From positions 21,023 through 85,022 of the forward strand of contig MU832143.1 of assembly GCA_029204225.1 (NCBI GenBank): a stretch of 64,000 bases of DNA. The letters run 5' to 3'. Below are positions 36,672 through 47,490 of this stretch, one piece after another. The notes below the pieces were generated by a model that did no database searches, was not told the origin of the DNA, and saw only the letters and a program-made list of their open reading frames with translations. Position 1 is the first letter of the stretch; each line of letters begins with the position of its first letter. The position numbers were made by a program, and so were the translations under genes. The stretch is from Diphasiastrum complanatum (lineage: Eukaryota > Streptophyta > Lycopodiopsida > Lycopodiales > Lycopodiaceae).

Positions 36672-37109
36672 GTAAGAGTGTGCTTTTTTGAATGGTATTG
36701 TATCAATAAAAGTTGTTTCTTTCCTTTCAACTATACACATACATGCGGAGATAGGTGTAGCAGATTTAGCTGAATGTCCAAGTAACAACTATGGAGATTA
36801 ATGAAGCCTGGTGTTTTCTGCAAGGACTACATGACATAGTTGCAATCTTGTGAAAGTAGTATGTTTCAAGAATCTCAACTTCCAAAAGAAAATTGTCTCA
36901 ATTTACAGAAAAAATATCGCAAAATGAATGTTGCTGGTTTCACTTCCCATTTGCTTGAAATCTTATCTTCATGGGGAAGACACTTGGAGAAAAATTGTTC
37001 TCTTTTTTTTGATACATAATGCATTGCGGAAAAGAGGATATGACATAATTCCTGTTGAGGTATACTTTGAAAACATTTATCAATGTTGTCAATTGAATTC
37101 TGGACAAAT

Positions 37110-40100
37110 AATTACTGTCTGTCTGTCTGTCTCTCTCTCTCCCTGCTATGGAGGGTGCCCTCCCTCTCTATCGCAGCTATGGTGGCGCCCTCCTATCCCT
37201 CGCTGCATCTCCGTCTCTGACCATCGCCCTGCTGCCTGTCCATTGCTCCCTCATTGCCTGACCCTTGCTCCCTTGCTCCCTTGCTGACCATCGCTCCTCG
37301 CTGCCTGCTGACCATCGCTCCTCGCTGCCTGACCATCGTTCCCTGTCCTGTCCCTCGCTGACCCTGTCCCTCCATCGCTGGTCCTGTCCCTCGTGCTTGT
37401 CCCTCCTCACTGATCCTCGCTACCTGTTCCTTGCTGCCCTGGCTGACCACCTGCCCCTGTCCCTTTTTCCTCACTGATCCGGTCCCTGTCCCTCGTGGCT
37501 GACCACCACCCCGGTCCCTTGTCCATCGCTGTCCCTCTCTCCTGTCCCTCCATCACTGTCCCTCCCTCTCTCTTCTGGCCCATCATTGTACCTTCCTTCC
37601 TAATCATTATGGCTGATTGGCAATCAGTGAATTGGAAGGGGAAAAAGAAAACCCCTCCCCCTTCTTCTTTTGTTTTCTCAGCCATCCGTACTACGGCTCC
37701 AAATCCTTTTACCTTGTCCCCTCCCTCTCCTGCTGCCACCTTAGGCTTTGCTGTTGCCACCTCACCCTCTCCCCTCGCTGTTGCTGCCACCTCAGACCTC
37801 AATGCCACCTCACATCTGCTGCCCAACGAGATGGCTACTGCTGACATGGCACCCCCCTCCACCTCATCCCTCTTCTCTGCTTCTTCTCCCTCTTCTTTCA
37901 CTTCTTCTTCTTCTTCCTCTCTCACTACTGCTCTCCCCTCCCTTTCACCCTCCTTCCGCATCGTCTTTACACCAACTCACAGCTCCTCCATCTACCGTAC
38001 CCATTTCCTACACTCCCTCCAAAACAGTTGAAACTCTTTTCCTCTTGGGAAGCCGACCAAATGAGAACAGAGTTCCAGCTTTTGAAGCAAGAGCTCTCAC
38101 AGCTGAAAGAAGTAGTGGTCTCCTTAGTAAAAGAAAAGAACTTGTTGCAGTCCAAAGTCACCTCATTGGAGCAGCAGCCTCGGAATTGACCACCACCATG
38201 ATACGGGAACTTGAGAGTAGAATTGAGCAGCATAAAAATTCATGGGCAGCGGTCTTGAAGGAAGGCTCCAAACCTAGTGCCCCCATTTCCTTGGTCAGCA
38301 AAAACCCCACAACATCAAGGTTCGCGGGATACCCGACACTCAAGACGCCATTGCCGAAGCTACGAGTTTTCTCGAATCCAGTCTAGGACATGTGACAGAT
38401 GGGCTGGATACAGCTTGGAGGACCACCAGAGATGCAGCCACACTGATCATTCGCTTCACATCCCTAGAACGCCGCAGAGAGGCTTTACGCTGCCCAATCA
38501 CGTGGTACTACCATATATATGGATGACGATCTTACCTACATCCAGGTTGAGGAGAGGCGTAAAGCCCTCCAGGTAGCTCGAGAGACTGGTAGACGGGTTA
38601 TATATCGAAATGATCAGATACGGTTTGTGCTGGCACCCCTAGCAGTTCCCAGAGCTAGGAATTCTGGGCCCCCGGGTCTTCAGATTGGGGTATGGAATTG
38701 TGATGGCATCCACTCATCCTCTACAGCAGGTGATCTGATTGACTTTATCACTGGACGAGACCTATTGTTCTTCATGGAGACTTGCGAGAGCCAGGTGCGC
38801 GGTTTACCCACCTTCTCGGGATACAGATGGGAATTAGTATACAGATCTGAGACTAGATCAGCCAGTGGCCGTGGTTCCGGATGTCTCTACAAACTTCATT
38901 AGATATTTGAGTTCGTCAGGCATGATGAGCACACACGATATATTTGGCTCCATATCACAGAACGAGTGATTTGTTTGGACATGGACATCTTCGTTGCTGC
39001 CTGCTATTTTCCTCCAGAGTCCTCGTCCTTTGTTGAGGGAGTTAGCTCACCTTATTTGGATCTTTCAGTGGATATCATCAGATTTGCAGAGCGGGGGCAT
39101 ATTTTCCTCACGGGGGATTTTAATGCCCGGACAGCCTCACGACAGATAGAGTTCCATGATGCTACAGATCAGATGCGAGTCCATGCCTTTGATAGTGATA
39201 GCTTGGGGATCACCAAGATTTTTGCAGATGGACCGGGACCTATTACATCATATGGCGAGTACCTGTTACAGTTTGGTGAGGCACATGAGTTAGCCAGTTA
39301 TAATGGCCTACCTCACTGGCCTAATTCTGGCAGCTATACTTGTCACCCTCACAGTGGCAGTCACAGTGTGGTTGATTACCTCATGGGGTCACCGTCATCC
39401 ATTCCTCTTATTCACAGCTTCCATATCTCCCCTACCACCCTTTTTGATCATTCGTTCCTATCCTTCGCCATTGGCCACCTTCCACCACCACAGCCTCAAC
39501 ACCAATCCATACTTCCCCGTGCACCCAAATACACCTTTCACCCCCTCTCTATCCCTTCTAAACCTCATAAGCACAAACTAGTCCATCCACGATCATCCCA
39601 ACCTTTCCACCCACTGTGGTATGATGCGGAGTGTCGATCCCTACACCACTCTGTCACACATGCTCGTTTCCACGCCCGCCATCTCCTCCGCTCTTCACGG
39701 CAAATGTACAACCGCACACTCCGTCCCAAAAAATGTCCCTATGATGACTCTAAAGGAAACTGTCTTGTGAACCTCCTTCTCAGTTCCTCCTCAGGTGCCT
39801 TTTGGCGTGGGTTTTTCCCTCGCATCCCCTCTTCTGGACGACTTACATATCTGGACTGACTATGCTACCCAACTTTACACTATACCCACTGATATGCCCA
39901 TCTCCATCTCTCCTCGACCTTCAGACTTCACCTTTTTCACCCTGGCTTGGTTCGGGCAGCAGTCAAAAAGCTAAAAACCCACGGCACCAGGGACATTGAA
40001 GACCTTGAATCTGAGCTACTAATTCACGCCCCCCCCCCCCCCCCCTCGATACCCTTGCCCCTACATTATCCACTCTCCTTAACCATGCTGTTGTTGAGGG

Positions 40101-41388
40101 CTTCCCATCCTCTTGGTGCACCAACATACATCCTATCCACAAAACGGTGACCCCATGGTACCTGGTAATTACCGCCTTATTATGATTGGGCACGTTCTCG
40201 CGAAGTTATATGGCACCATCCTCCAGTCTGCAGTTAACTCAGAGGCAGAGTTCAGGAGATTACATGCTTTGGGTCAAGCAGGGTTCTGCGCTCATTATTC
40301 CACTACAAATCATATATTCACACTTCGAGCCCTTATTGAGGAAGCTAGACATAGGAGAGAAAAGGTTTATTGTTGTTTTGTGGACTTCAGGAAAGCCTTT
40401 GATTTTGTTCCACGCCCATTACTTATCCACAGACTCCGTGACCTAGGGTTCTCTACAAATATTATTCTAGCCGTCATGGCTCTCTATGAGAGGGTCTTGG
40501 GGTGCTTTCGTCATGGTAGTGGCATCTCTTAGCAGATCTGGAGTACTATTGGGGTTAAGCAGGGATGCTCTCTCTCACCAGTTCTCTTTGGATTATATAT
40601 TGACGAGCTAGAGTAGGTCATTTCTCAGTGTGATGGGTATGGTTGCCGGCTTGGGGACATTCTGATTGCCATCCTTCTCTATGCGGATGATGTGGTATTA
40701 GTATCCCGTACCAGAGAGGGATTACAGAGACAGTTGGATTGTTTACACACCTTCTGTACCCAGTGGGGTTTAGGGGTGAACCTCTCAAAGACCAAAGTTA
40801 CGGTCTTCAATACTTCTCGGGCCTTCATGCAGCGCCAAGAGCTTACCCTTGATGGACAGTCCTTGGAGATGGTCTCTTCCTACACTTGCCTGGGTGTGCT
40901 CTTCTCTGGTCCTACCTTCAGTATGAGACAGGCAGCTACTTCTAGACTTGGGAAAGGTCACTCTTCCCTAGTCCAGCTGGAGAGACTCTGCTTCCGTAAG
41001 TCTATTCGGGATGCCCCGAGTAAGTGCAGACTATTTGGCACATCATCACCCCTCTGGCCTTGTATGCAACAGAGATATGGTGTACATGCCTATCATCTTC
41101 ACACTGGTCCAGCATTTCACGCTTACAGACCACCATGTTAGCTTGCATGATCCGAGCGAAGCCCTCGGTTCCACATGAGATCATCCTTGCGGAGTTTGCC
41201 ACCCCTCCTATTCAGCTTGAGGCAGCCTTCCAGCTTATCACATACATCTAGAGAGTTCAGGCACTTCCTGATACAGAGCAGCGATATACATAGCTTGCAC
41301 TTATGTCCTCTCATCACCTTCAGACTTAGGGATACTGGCTATCATGGTTCTCTTAGGCATCGCACTTCCTCATAGAAGCATTTGGTTC
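37110..41388 (+). mobile_element. LINE family 1, long copy C
   Basis: Begins in a CTGT/CT-rich run followed by about 800 bp of CCCTCGCTG-like low-complexity DNA, encoding a Pro/Ser-rich ORF1 start. ORF1: coiled-coil piece (ESRIEQHKNSWAAVLKEG, about 38211-38264) and an RNA-binding-like end with MDDDLTYIQVEERRKAL. The frame at 38519-38902 runs from this ORF1 end straight into the endonuclease (IGVWNCDGIHSSS). Endonuclease continues at 38966-39420 (LTGDFNARTASRQIEF, HSVVDYLMGSPSS, FDHSFLSFAI). RT pieces at 40113-40532 and 40692-41141 (LLYADDVVLVS, FNTSRAFMQRQELTLDGQ). The 3' end is lost at about 41388, where another element joins. Confidence 0.85.
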
Positions 41389-42165
41389 TGGTCCTCCGGG
41401 GCAAAGTTGGCATTCTTGAGGTTGATGTTACTTACCTCAAGAATGAATTGGAATCAGATGAAGAGGAAGAAGAAGGAAGCGGCAATGTGATTCATAAGAT
41501 GTGGCAAAGCAGCTTCAAGAGCGGGTTCGCTCACTGGAGCAGCAATTTCAGCAATCGAAGAGTTCTTGGGCCGCCGTGCTCAAGGGATCTAAGCAGGTTA
41601 TTTCTGAATCTATTCAAGAACATCAAAAAAGAGATTTCAATGCCCTCAATGTTAGGGTTAGGGGAGATTCTTTTGCGGGTAAGGACCTCGTGGCTGAGGC
41701 AAATGCTTTCATTCATTCCACCTTTGGTCTCAAAGAGGATGTCATATCTGCTGCTTGGGTGGGTAAGCTCCAATCCACCACAATGTTTCTGCGTTTCAAG
41801 GATGCGTTGCTTCGCCAAAAGGTTCTACGTAAAAGAGGTTGCCTGAAGGGGTCTACTATTTTTATGGATGAAGTCTTGACGCCCATTCAATGGACTGAGA
41901 GAGAAAATTATCGCAGATGCTAAGGCCAACGGTTTCCGGCTTTGAGCTACGGTCATTTACTTCCTCTCCTACGTGAGAGATGAGCTTTTTTTACAGAGTG
42001 ATTTACATTTTAGTTTAGTTTTCTGTTGACGGCATTGTCCCGTCCGAGTTCCATTTACTTTGTTGCACTCCTTTTCGTCTTATACGCCTTTTGGCATGGA
42101 AAAGACATTAATAAAGCTTTCTTTCTTCTTTCTTCTCAAGATGTTAACTTTCTTTCTTTCTTTCT
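41389..42165 (+). mobile_element. ORF1-only LINE derivative (copy D)
   Basis: An ORF1 of LINE type (acidic run ESDEEEEEGSG, coiled coil LQERVRSLEQQFQQSKSSWA, then NALNVRVRGD and IFMDEVLTPIQWTEREN, 41450-41923) is followed almost at once by the standard LINE 3' end: stem-loop 42084-42097, AAAAGACATTAATAAAGC and a CTTT tail to about 42165. Endonuclease and RT are absent. This resembles mammalian HAL1 half-LINEs, which keep ORF1 only. The 5' end is joined to copy C. Confidence 0.7.
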
Positions 42166-43561
42166 CCACGGTTCCATCTCGATCTCCACGGTTCCATCTC
42201 CATCTCCACGCAGCCATCTTCATCTCCTCGTTGCTTCCATCTCCATGCAACTCTCACTTCTTTCTAGCTTTCTATGTGGCTAGATCTACCTTTTATGTGC
42301 ATGACACTTTCTTGCATCAGTTTTAGCTACTCTAAGCTTGTTTCTCAAGATTTCATCGGTGCTATCACACCACTCCTGAGAACATCTTCTCGTTGAATGA
42401 GTACACTTCTAAGCAATTTGCTGCTTTTCTTTCACAACTCAATGAACGTCGTGCGGATTTGCTTACTAAGACTGCCATGATTGACGCTCAACAGACTGAA
42501 ATTGCTTCTCTTCGTGCTGCACTTAGTGCTTTGCAAAGGGACATCATCACTAATATCTCCTGTGCTGTTGAGGGTACTAAGGCATCCAGGAGTAAGCTTC
42601 CCCTACTTGAGCGCCAAATACATGACACTGTTGAGTGCACTGCCCGGATTCCCGTTCTTGAACAGTGGCTTCATGAGATGGTGGAACATGTACAGAAGGT
42701 ACCTACTCTCGAGCAAGAAGAGACCAAATCATGGGCTTATATCCTAAGATCATCTATCACCTCTTCGTCTTCTGTAGCACCCTCCTTAGACACCACGGTA
42801 CAAGGCGTCTTGGCAGTACAACAATGCCGAGATGACAAAAAGCTCAACTTAAGATTCTGGGGTCTTCCTACTGAGGACACATCACTGGACCAGGTAACCT
42901 CTTTGTTTACTCACGTATGGGGCTCTCAGTTCTAGGTATCCAATATGCTTGTTGGCGCCTCCAACATGATTTGAAGGTATTATTTGTCAAATTCAAAACT
43001 ATGGATGACCGACAGAGACAGTTCTTCGTGCGCGTCATGCTCTCCGAGGCTCTCAGATTTACGTAGATGATGACCTTACTCACTGCCAATGGTTATAGCG
43101 TAAAACTATTATTCATGAACGGGTGGTATTCACAACTCTCGTCTTCTGGACCACTTTCCTTGTTCCTCTGATGTCACTACCCAAGCCTCCTTTTTGACAC
43201 ACGCCCTGACTACCGCCGCTCATGCCATTGCGCCCCCTCGCCGCTTCTCTTCTCATCGTCGTACCCATAATAAATGGTATGACAACGACTGTTCTTTCTT
43301 CCAGATATGTCGAGTTCCTTAACTTCTCCAATTCTACACTTTCTTCTTCCGCGGAAAAGCAGCTTCGATCTTTTCTCTGTAAAACGAAAGTGTCCCGTTC
43401 CTCCTACCTCCTTCGCTCCCTCCACTCTGCTTCCTCGACTACTTTTTGGAAGATCTTTCTTCATAAGCCCCTATCCATTGCACCCATCCCCCTTCAATCC
43501 TGGGTCGACTATGCAACCAACCTATATACAACTACTCACCCTTCCATCGGGTTGTATGAGT
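42166..43561 (+). mobile_element. LINE family 2, 5' part (copy E)
   Basis: Starts right after the tail of copy D. A short leader has TCTCCACGGTTCCATCTC-like repeats; ORF1 (42393-42935) is helical, with FLSQLNERRADLLTKTAMID, a run of RAALSALQRD and KLNLRFWGLPTED, the start of the RNA-binding fold. Frameshifts follow. At about 43310-43560 a piece of the region between endonuclease and RT appears (WVDYATNLYTTTHPS), so the endonuclease is deleted. It is cut at 43561 by gypsy sequence. Confidence 0.7.
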
Positions 43562-43613
43562 GAAGGGCGTTTCTGAGGAGCTTCACCTTTAATTTTATCT
43601 TCTTTCTTTCTTT

Positions 43614-44230
43614 TTAAAAATTTCTTTTTAAATTGAAAGTCTTTATGAGGAGGCTGCTCAGAAAGGGGTTGCTGTCTCGCCCTCTTTCTATCCACTGAAT
43701 CATCATAGATTTGAGCATATCTGAGAGCTTGCTCAAGGGTAGTAGCGAGTTTCTCTGGATCTCTACTTTATATTCATCTTTGAGGCCACGGACAAATCCC
43801 TTGACTTTCTGATAGTCATCCATATTTTTAATCTTTAAAATTGCCTCTCGATACTGCGAGATATATTGGGATAGGGACTTGTCCATTACTGTTTTCTCCC
43901 AGGCTTCCCAGGCTCTATCAAGTTCATGTTCCGGTAGGAATTCTCTTAGGAAGGCTTCGTCAAAGGCCCTTCCATGACCGGGAAGTTTGCCCAGTCTCCT
44001 GGAGATTTAACCACCACTCATAGGCCATGGGCCCTAGGAGAAAGATTGGCCTCTGTAGCTTGCAAATGGTCAGGGGTCTGTTGTCGGATCCCTACATCAG
44101 GGATCAGCAAGAAAGCAGACGACGTGCCAGCTATTGAGCCCAAAAGAGGCCAAAAAAGGATTCATAGTCAGACGGGATTATCAAGCTCACAGGTAAAACG
44201 ATGCGAGGGGCAGTCTTGAACATTAACCAA
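43614..44230 (-). pseudogene. gypsy gag fragment
   Basis: Minus strand: DRAWEAWEKTVMDKSLSQYI, KIKNMDDYQKVKGFVRGL, then LSDMLKSMMIQ and KTFNLKRNF. This is the capsid part of a gypsy gag (retrotrans_gag type). Upstream on the same strand the frame is broken. No LTR is attached. It separates two parts of LINE family 2 sequence. Confidence 0.7.
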
Positions 44231-44499
44231 TATTCAAAGCCAAATAAGTGAAGTGCAATTGTGGCCCACTGATTAGCTAAGCAGCCAGCGGCTCGAGCGT
44301 TCTCTTTTATAGGCTGTCGCCTCTGTGCTGCACGGATTTACATAAAGGCTTAAGAAGCTGATGCATCTTCAACTCAAGTAAAGTGAGACACTAGAAGTAG
44401 AGGCAAATTCCAATTGACCTACATTCGTGAGCGTTCTTCCATTTGCTGAGGAAGGTTTGTAGAATGTCTGCATTTTTATCCTTCTCTTCCCCAAAGTAG
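44231..44499. other. intron sequence without recognised feature
   Basis: Possibly further decayed gypsy DNA; nothing specific seen. Confidence 0.3.
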
Positions 44500-44817
44500 G
44501 AGGCGCCGACTGCCTCCATCAGGGCCCACTTACTTTCGCTGATATGTACTTATAATTAATCTCCACCTTGCTGGGGTTGTGGGCATTGGTACTTTTTCTG
44601 TAATCCTTATGTTATACCTGGCCCGGGTTGTGGGCTTATTTCACTTCCGCTTTGTTCTACTTTCATTCGTGGCTAGTTTATAGCACTTTACGGCCATGTC
44701 CTCCTATGGATGATGCTCCCGCTGTTGCTTGTACATATTTTTTTTTGGTCTTATGCACCCACGGGTGCCCAAAAGACGTTAATAAAGCTTTTTCTCTCTC
44801 TCTCTCTCTCTCTCTCT
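44500..44817 (+). mobile_element. LINE family 2 3' UTR with CT tail
   Basis: Very similar to 46700-47049: GGTTGTGGGCATTGGTACTT, TTTCATTCGT, GGCTAGTTTATAGCA, then the stem-loop GCACCCACGGGTGC (44755-44768), AAAAGACGTTAATAAAGC and a CT tail. The tail leads directly into the RT of the next copy. Confidence 0.85.
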
Positions 44818-44820
44818 TCA

Positions 44821-46983
44821 TCCCATTCTTAAAGCAGGGGATGCCATGAATGTCCACAACTATCGCACTATTATGATTGGTCATACCATGGCCAAGTTGT
44901 ACGCCACTATTCTCCAGAACTTCGTTATGGAAGAGGCTGATTCTCGACTATTATATGCGACTGGCCAGGCTGGCTTCCGCCGGGGTTATAGCACTCTTGA
45001 TCATGTCCTCACTCTACGTACTATCATTGAGGAGGCAAAGCATATGGGCAAGAAGGCATTTGCTTGTTTCATTGATCTCTCTAAGGCCTTTGATACTGTT
45101 CCCCGTCATCTTGATCAGTAGACTACGTCAGCTTTTTCGGCTCTATTCTCGCGGCAGTGGTTGCTCTGTATGAGAGAGTTCTAGCACGTATTCGGCTGGG
45201 TACTGATTTGTCTTCTCCCATCCGTAGCACTGTTGGCGTCAAGCAAGGTTGTCCACTATCCCCTCCACTCTTTGCACTTTATATTGATGATCTTGAGCGC
45301 CTCATTCGTGAAGAAGGTGGAGATGGTTGCCCGCTGGCTCATTTGCTCATCCCCATTCTGCTTTATGCTGATGACATTGTCCTGCTTTCTTCCTCACCAG
45401 AAGGGTCGCAGTGTCACTTACAGGTCTTACATCGCTTTTGTGTTGCTTGGGGTCTCTCTGTTAACTTAAAAAGGACGAAGATCATGATTTTCAACACCAA
45501 TCGACAAAGCCTTCACAATTATCAATTCTTCTATGACGGCCTGGAAGTTGACATTGTTGCCTCTTATACTTACTTGGGAGTCCTGTTTACTGCGCCCCTT
45601 CTTGGTTTCCGCCAGGCTGCATTTGCGCACATTTCCTCCGGTCTTTCAGCATTGGTCCAGTTCAAGCGTGGTTGTACAATGAATCATATTTTTGATCCCG
45701 CTATTAGATGCCAATTGTTTCACACACAGGTGGTTCCAGCAGTGATGTATGCCTCCGAGATTTGGTTGCCAGGACTTTCTCTCCGGGACTGGGCAGGCAT
45801 TTCCCGCATTCAGGCCTTTATGTTGGGTCGCATGATACGTGCCAAGACTACCACCCCTCATGATATCCTATGTGCTGAGTTTGCTACTCCTCCGATCATC
45901 CTTGAGGGCTTTTTCCGCCTTATTCTTTTTCTTCAGCAGATTCAGGAGATTCGTGCATCTCACCCGGATAGATACATAGTTGTTGCGGTTACTTCTTCAT
46001 GTGTCCTAGCTGATTCCCATGCCAAGCTGTCCTGGTACCAGCAGGCATCTGATCTCTTACGACATCTGGGCATCTCTATCATGGATCTTCCTTGTGGTAC
46101 GCATTCATATATCCGAGGCTATTTATTCCGTCGATATATGCAGCAGACTTGGAGCTCCCTCCCACCTTCCCGTGTTCGATTGAGCTATTACCAGAGACAC
46201 TTCCTCTCTCTGGATCCTTCTGGTTTGCCATTGCTACCGCTCTATCTCTCACAACCCCTATCACACGGCCTGCGCTATCGTCTTGGGCAGTTGCGCATTT
46301 CCTCTCATCAGCTTGCTATTGAGGCCGGTCGTGCATGGGATATCCCCCGGGAGCGTCGTCTATGTCGCTTGTGCTCGTTGCAGGAGGTGGAAGATGAAGC
46401 CCATTTCCTCCTCAGATGTCCGTTGTATTATGAGATATGGGGGAGGTATTATTGTCTCTTTCGCGATGGCCCGCATACACTTCACAGTTTTGTCTCCTAT
46501 CCGGATGCTCGTTGCTTGGGACTTCTTGTTTGTGAGATGCTTACCTCCGTCAGTCTCATCTGCCTGCACCAGATCACCTGGGGTTAGACTCCTGGCAGCT
46601 GCTTCTCACTGGCTTCTTTCGGACTCGAGCACATGCTGATGATTCCGATGATGAGATTCCTATCGCTGTGCCACCGCGGAAAAAGCCCAGATGTAGTCGG
46701 CACTCGCCTCCATCGGGGCCCAGTGTACGGTCCACTCAGCGAACACTTCACACTTACTTTTGCTGATATGTACTTATTCTCCACCTGGCCCGGGTTGTGG
46801 GCATTGGTACTTTTTTTGTAGTTCTTCTGTTATACCTGGCCCAGGTTGTGGGCTACTTTCATTCGTAGCTAGTTTATAGCATTTTATGGCCACGTCCTCC
46901 TATGGATGATTCTTCCACTGTTGCTTGTACATATTTTCTTTTTGGTCTTATGCACCCACGGGTGCCCAAAAGACGTTAATAAA

Positions 46984-47050
<67 letters not shown>
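44821..47050 (+). mobile_element. LINE family 2, 5'-truncated young copy F
   Basis: Begins inside the RT at HPILKAGDAMNVHNYRTIMI (44821 on). A long open frame runs from 45157 to 46587. Features: FIDLSKAFDTVPRH, GVKQGCPLSPPLFALYIDDL, catalytic LLYADDIVLLSSS (45358-45396), the CX2CX9HX4C motif RLCRLCSLQEVEDEAH with LLRCP, a PIP-like QLLLTGFF (46596-46619), acidic DDSDDE and basic PPRKK. Frameshifts: near 45120, near 46540 and probably in an A6 run at 46680. The 3' UTR ends in the stem-loop 46952-46965, TTAATAAAGC and about 30 CT units. Confidence 0.88.
45157..46587 (+). pseudogene. LINE family 2 ORF2: reverse transcriptase and CCHC domain
   Basis: A frame of 476 codons, the longest LINE frame in the window. 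It contains RT palm motifs from VALYERVLARIRLGT to YADD, the thumb-like region and the C-terminal CCHC motif. The enzyme would carry out target-primed reverse transcription. Residues before VALYE lie in another frame (44846-45121), and the true C-terminus with the PIP-like motif is in a third frame after about 46540. This copy is therefore near-intact but not functional as read. Confidence 0.85.
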
Positions 47051-47052
<2 letters not shown>

Positions 47053-47490
47053 CAAATCATCCTACGGCTTCACTTCGCCTTCCTCCAGGCTTTGTCTTGG
47101 CACAAAGCGTGCTAAGAAGTTTATGTCTATAGGCTCTCGCAAATGTCTTCGTACTTTGGAAATTGCATCCACCATGCCTACCGATTTTGTCAGCGCTCCA
47201 CCGCCATAGATTGCTGCTTCGTCCTCAGCTGCTATGGGAGACATGCCACACCACTCCCGAGAACATCTCCTCGCTGAATGAGTACATTTCTAAGCAATTT
47301 GCCGCTTTTCTCTTTCACAACTCAATGAACTTCGTGCGGATTTGCTTATTGAGACTGCCACGATTGACGCTCAATAGACTGAAATTGCTTCTCTTCGTGC
47401 TGCGCTTAGTGCTTTCCAGAGGGCCCAAAAGACTTTAATAAAGCTTTCTTTCTTTCTTTCTTTCTTTCTCTCTCTCTCTCTCTCTCTCTC
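47051..47490 (+). mobile_element. internally deleted LINE family 2 derivative (copy G)
   Basis: Follows the CT tail of copy F. It has the leader and ORF1 start of family 2 (stretch shared with 42361-42540, for example SQLNE.RADLL and TEIASLRAALSA). At about 47424 the ORF1 text stops and the 3' tail begins: CCCAAAAGACTTTAATAAAG, then CTTT and CT repeats to 47490. The join is at a short GGG/CCC stretch. The stem-loop itself is mostly lost. Confidence 0.7.

Noticed and set aside
37177-37961. Minus-strand frames rich in Arg, Glu and Gly (also 47508-47966 and 55175-55862)
   Set aside because: They are complements of the CCCTCGCTG-like leader and Pro-rich ORF1 start of sense LINE copies.
40028-40048. 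C homopolymer and the G run at 7520 as regulatory G-quadruplexes
   Set aside because: Single homopolymer runs, likely slippage; no pattern of separated G runs.
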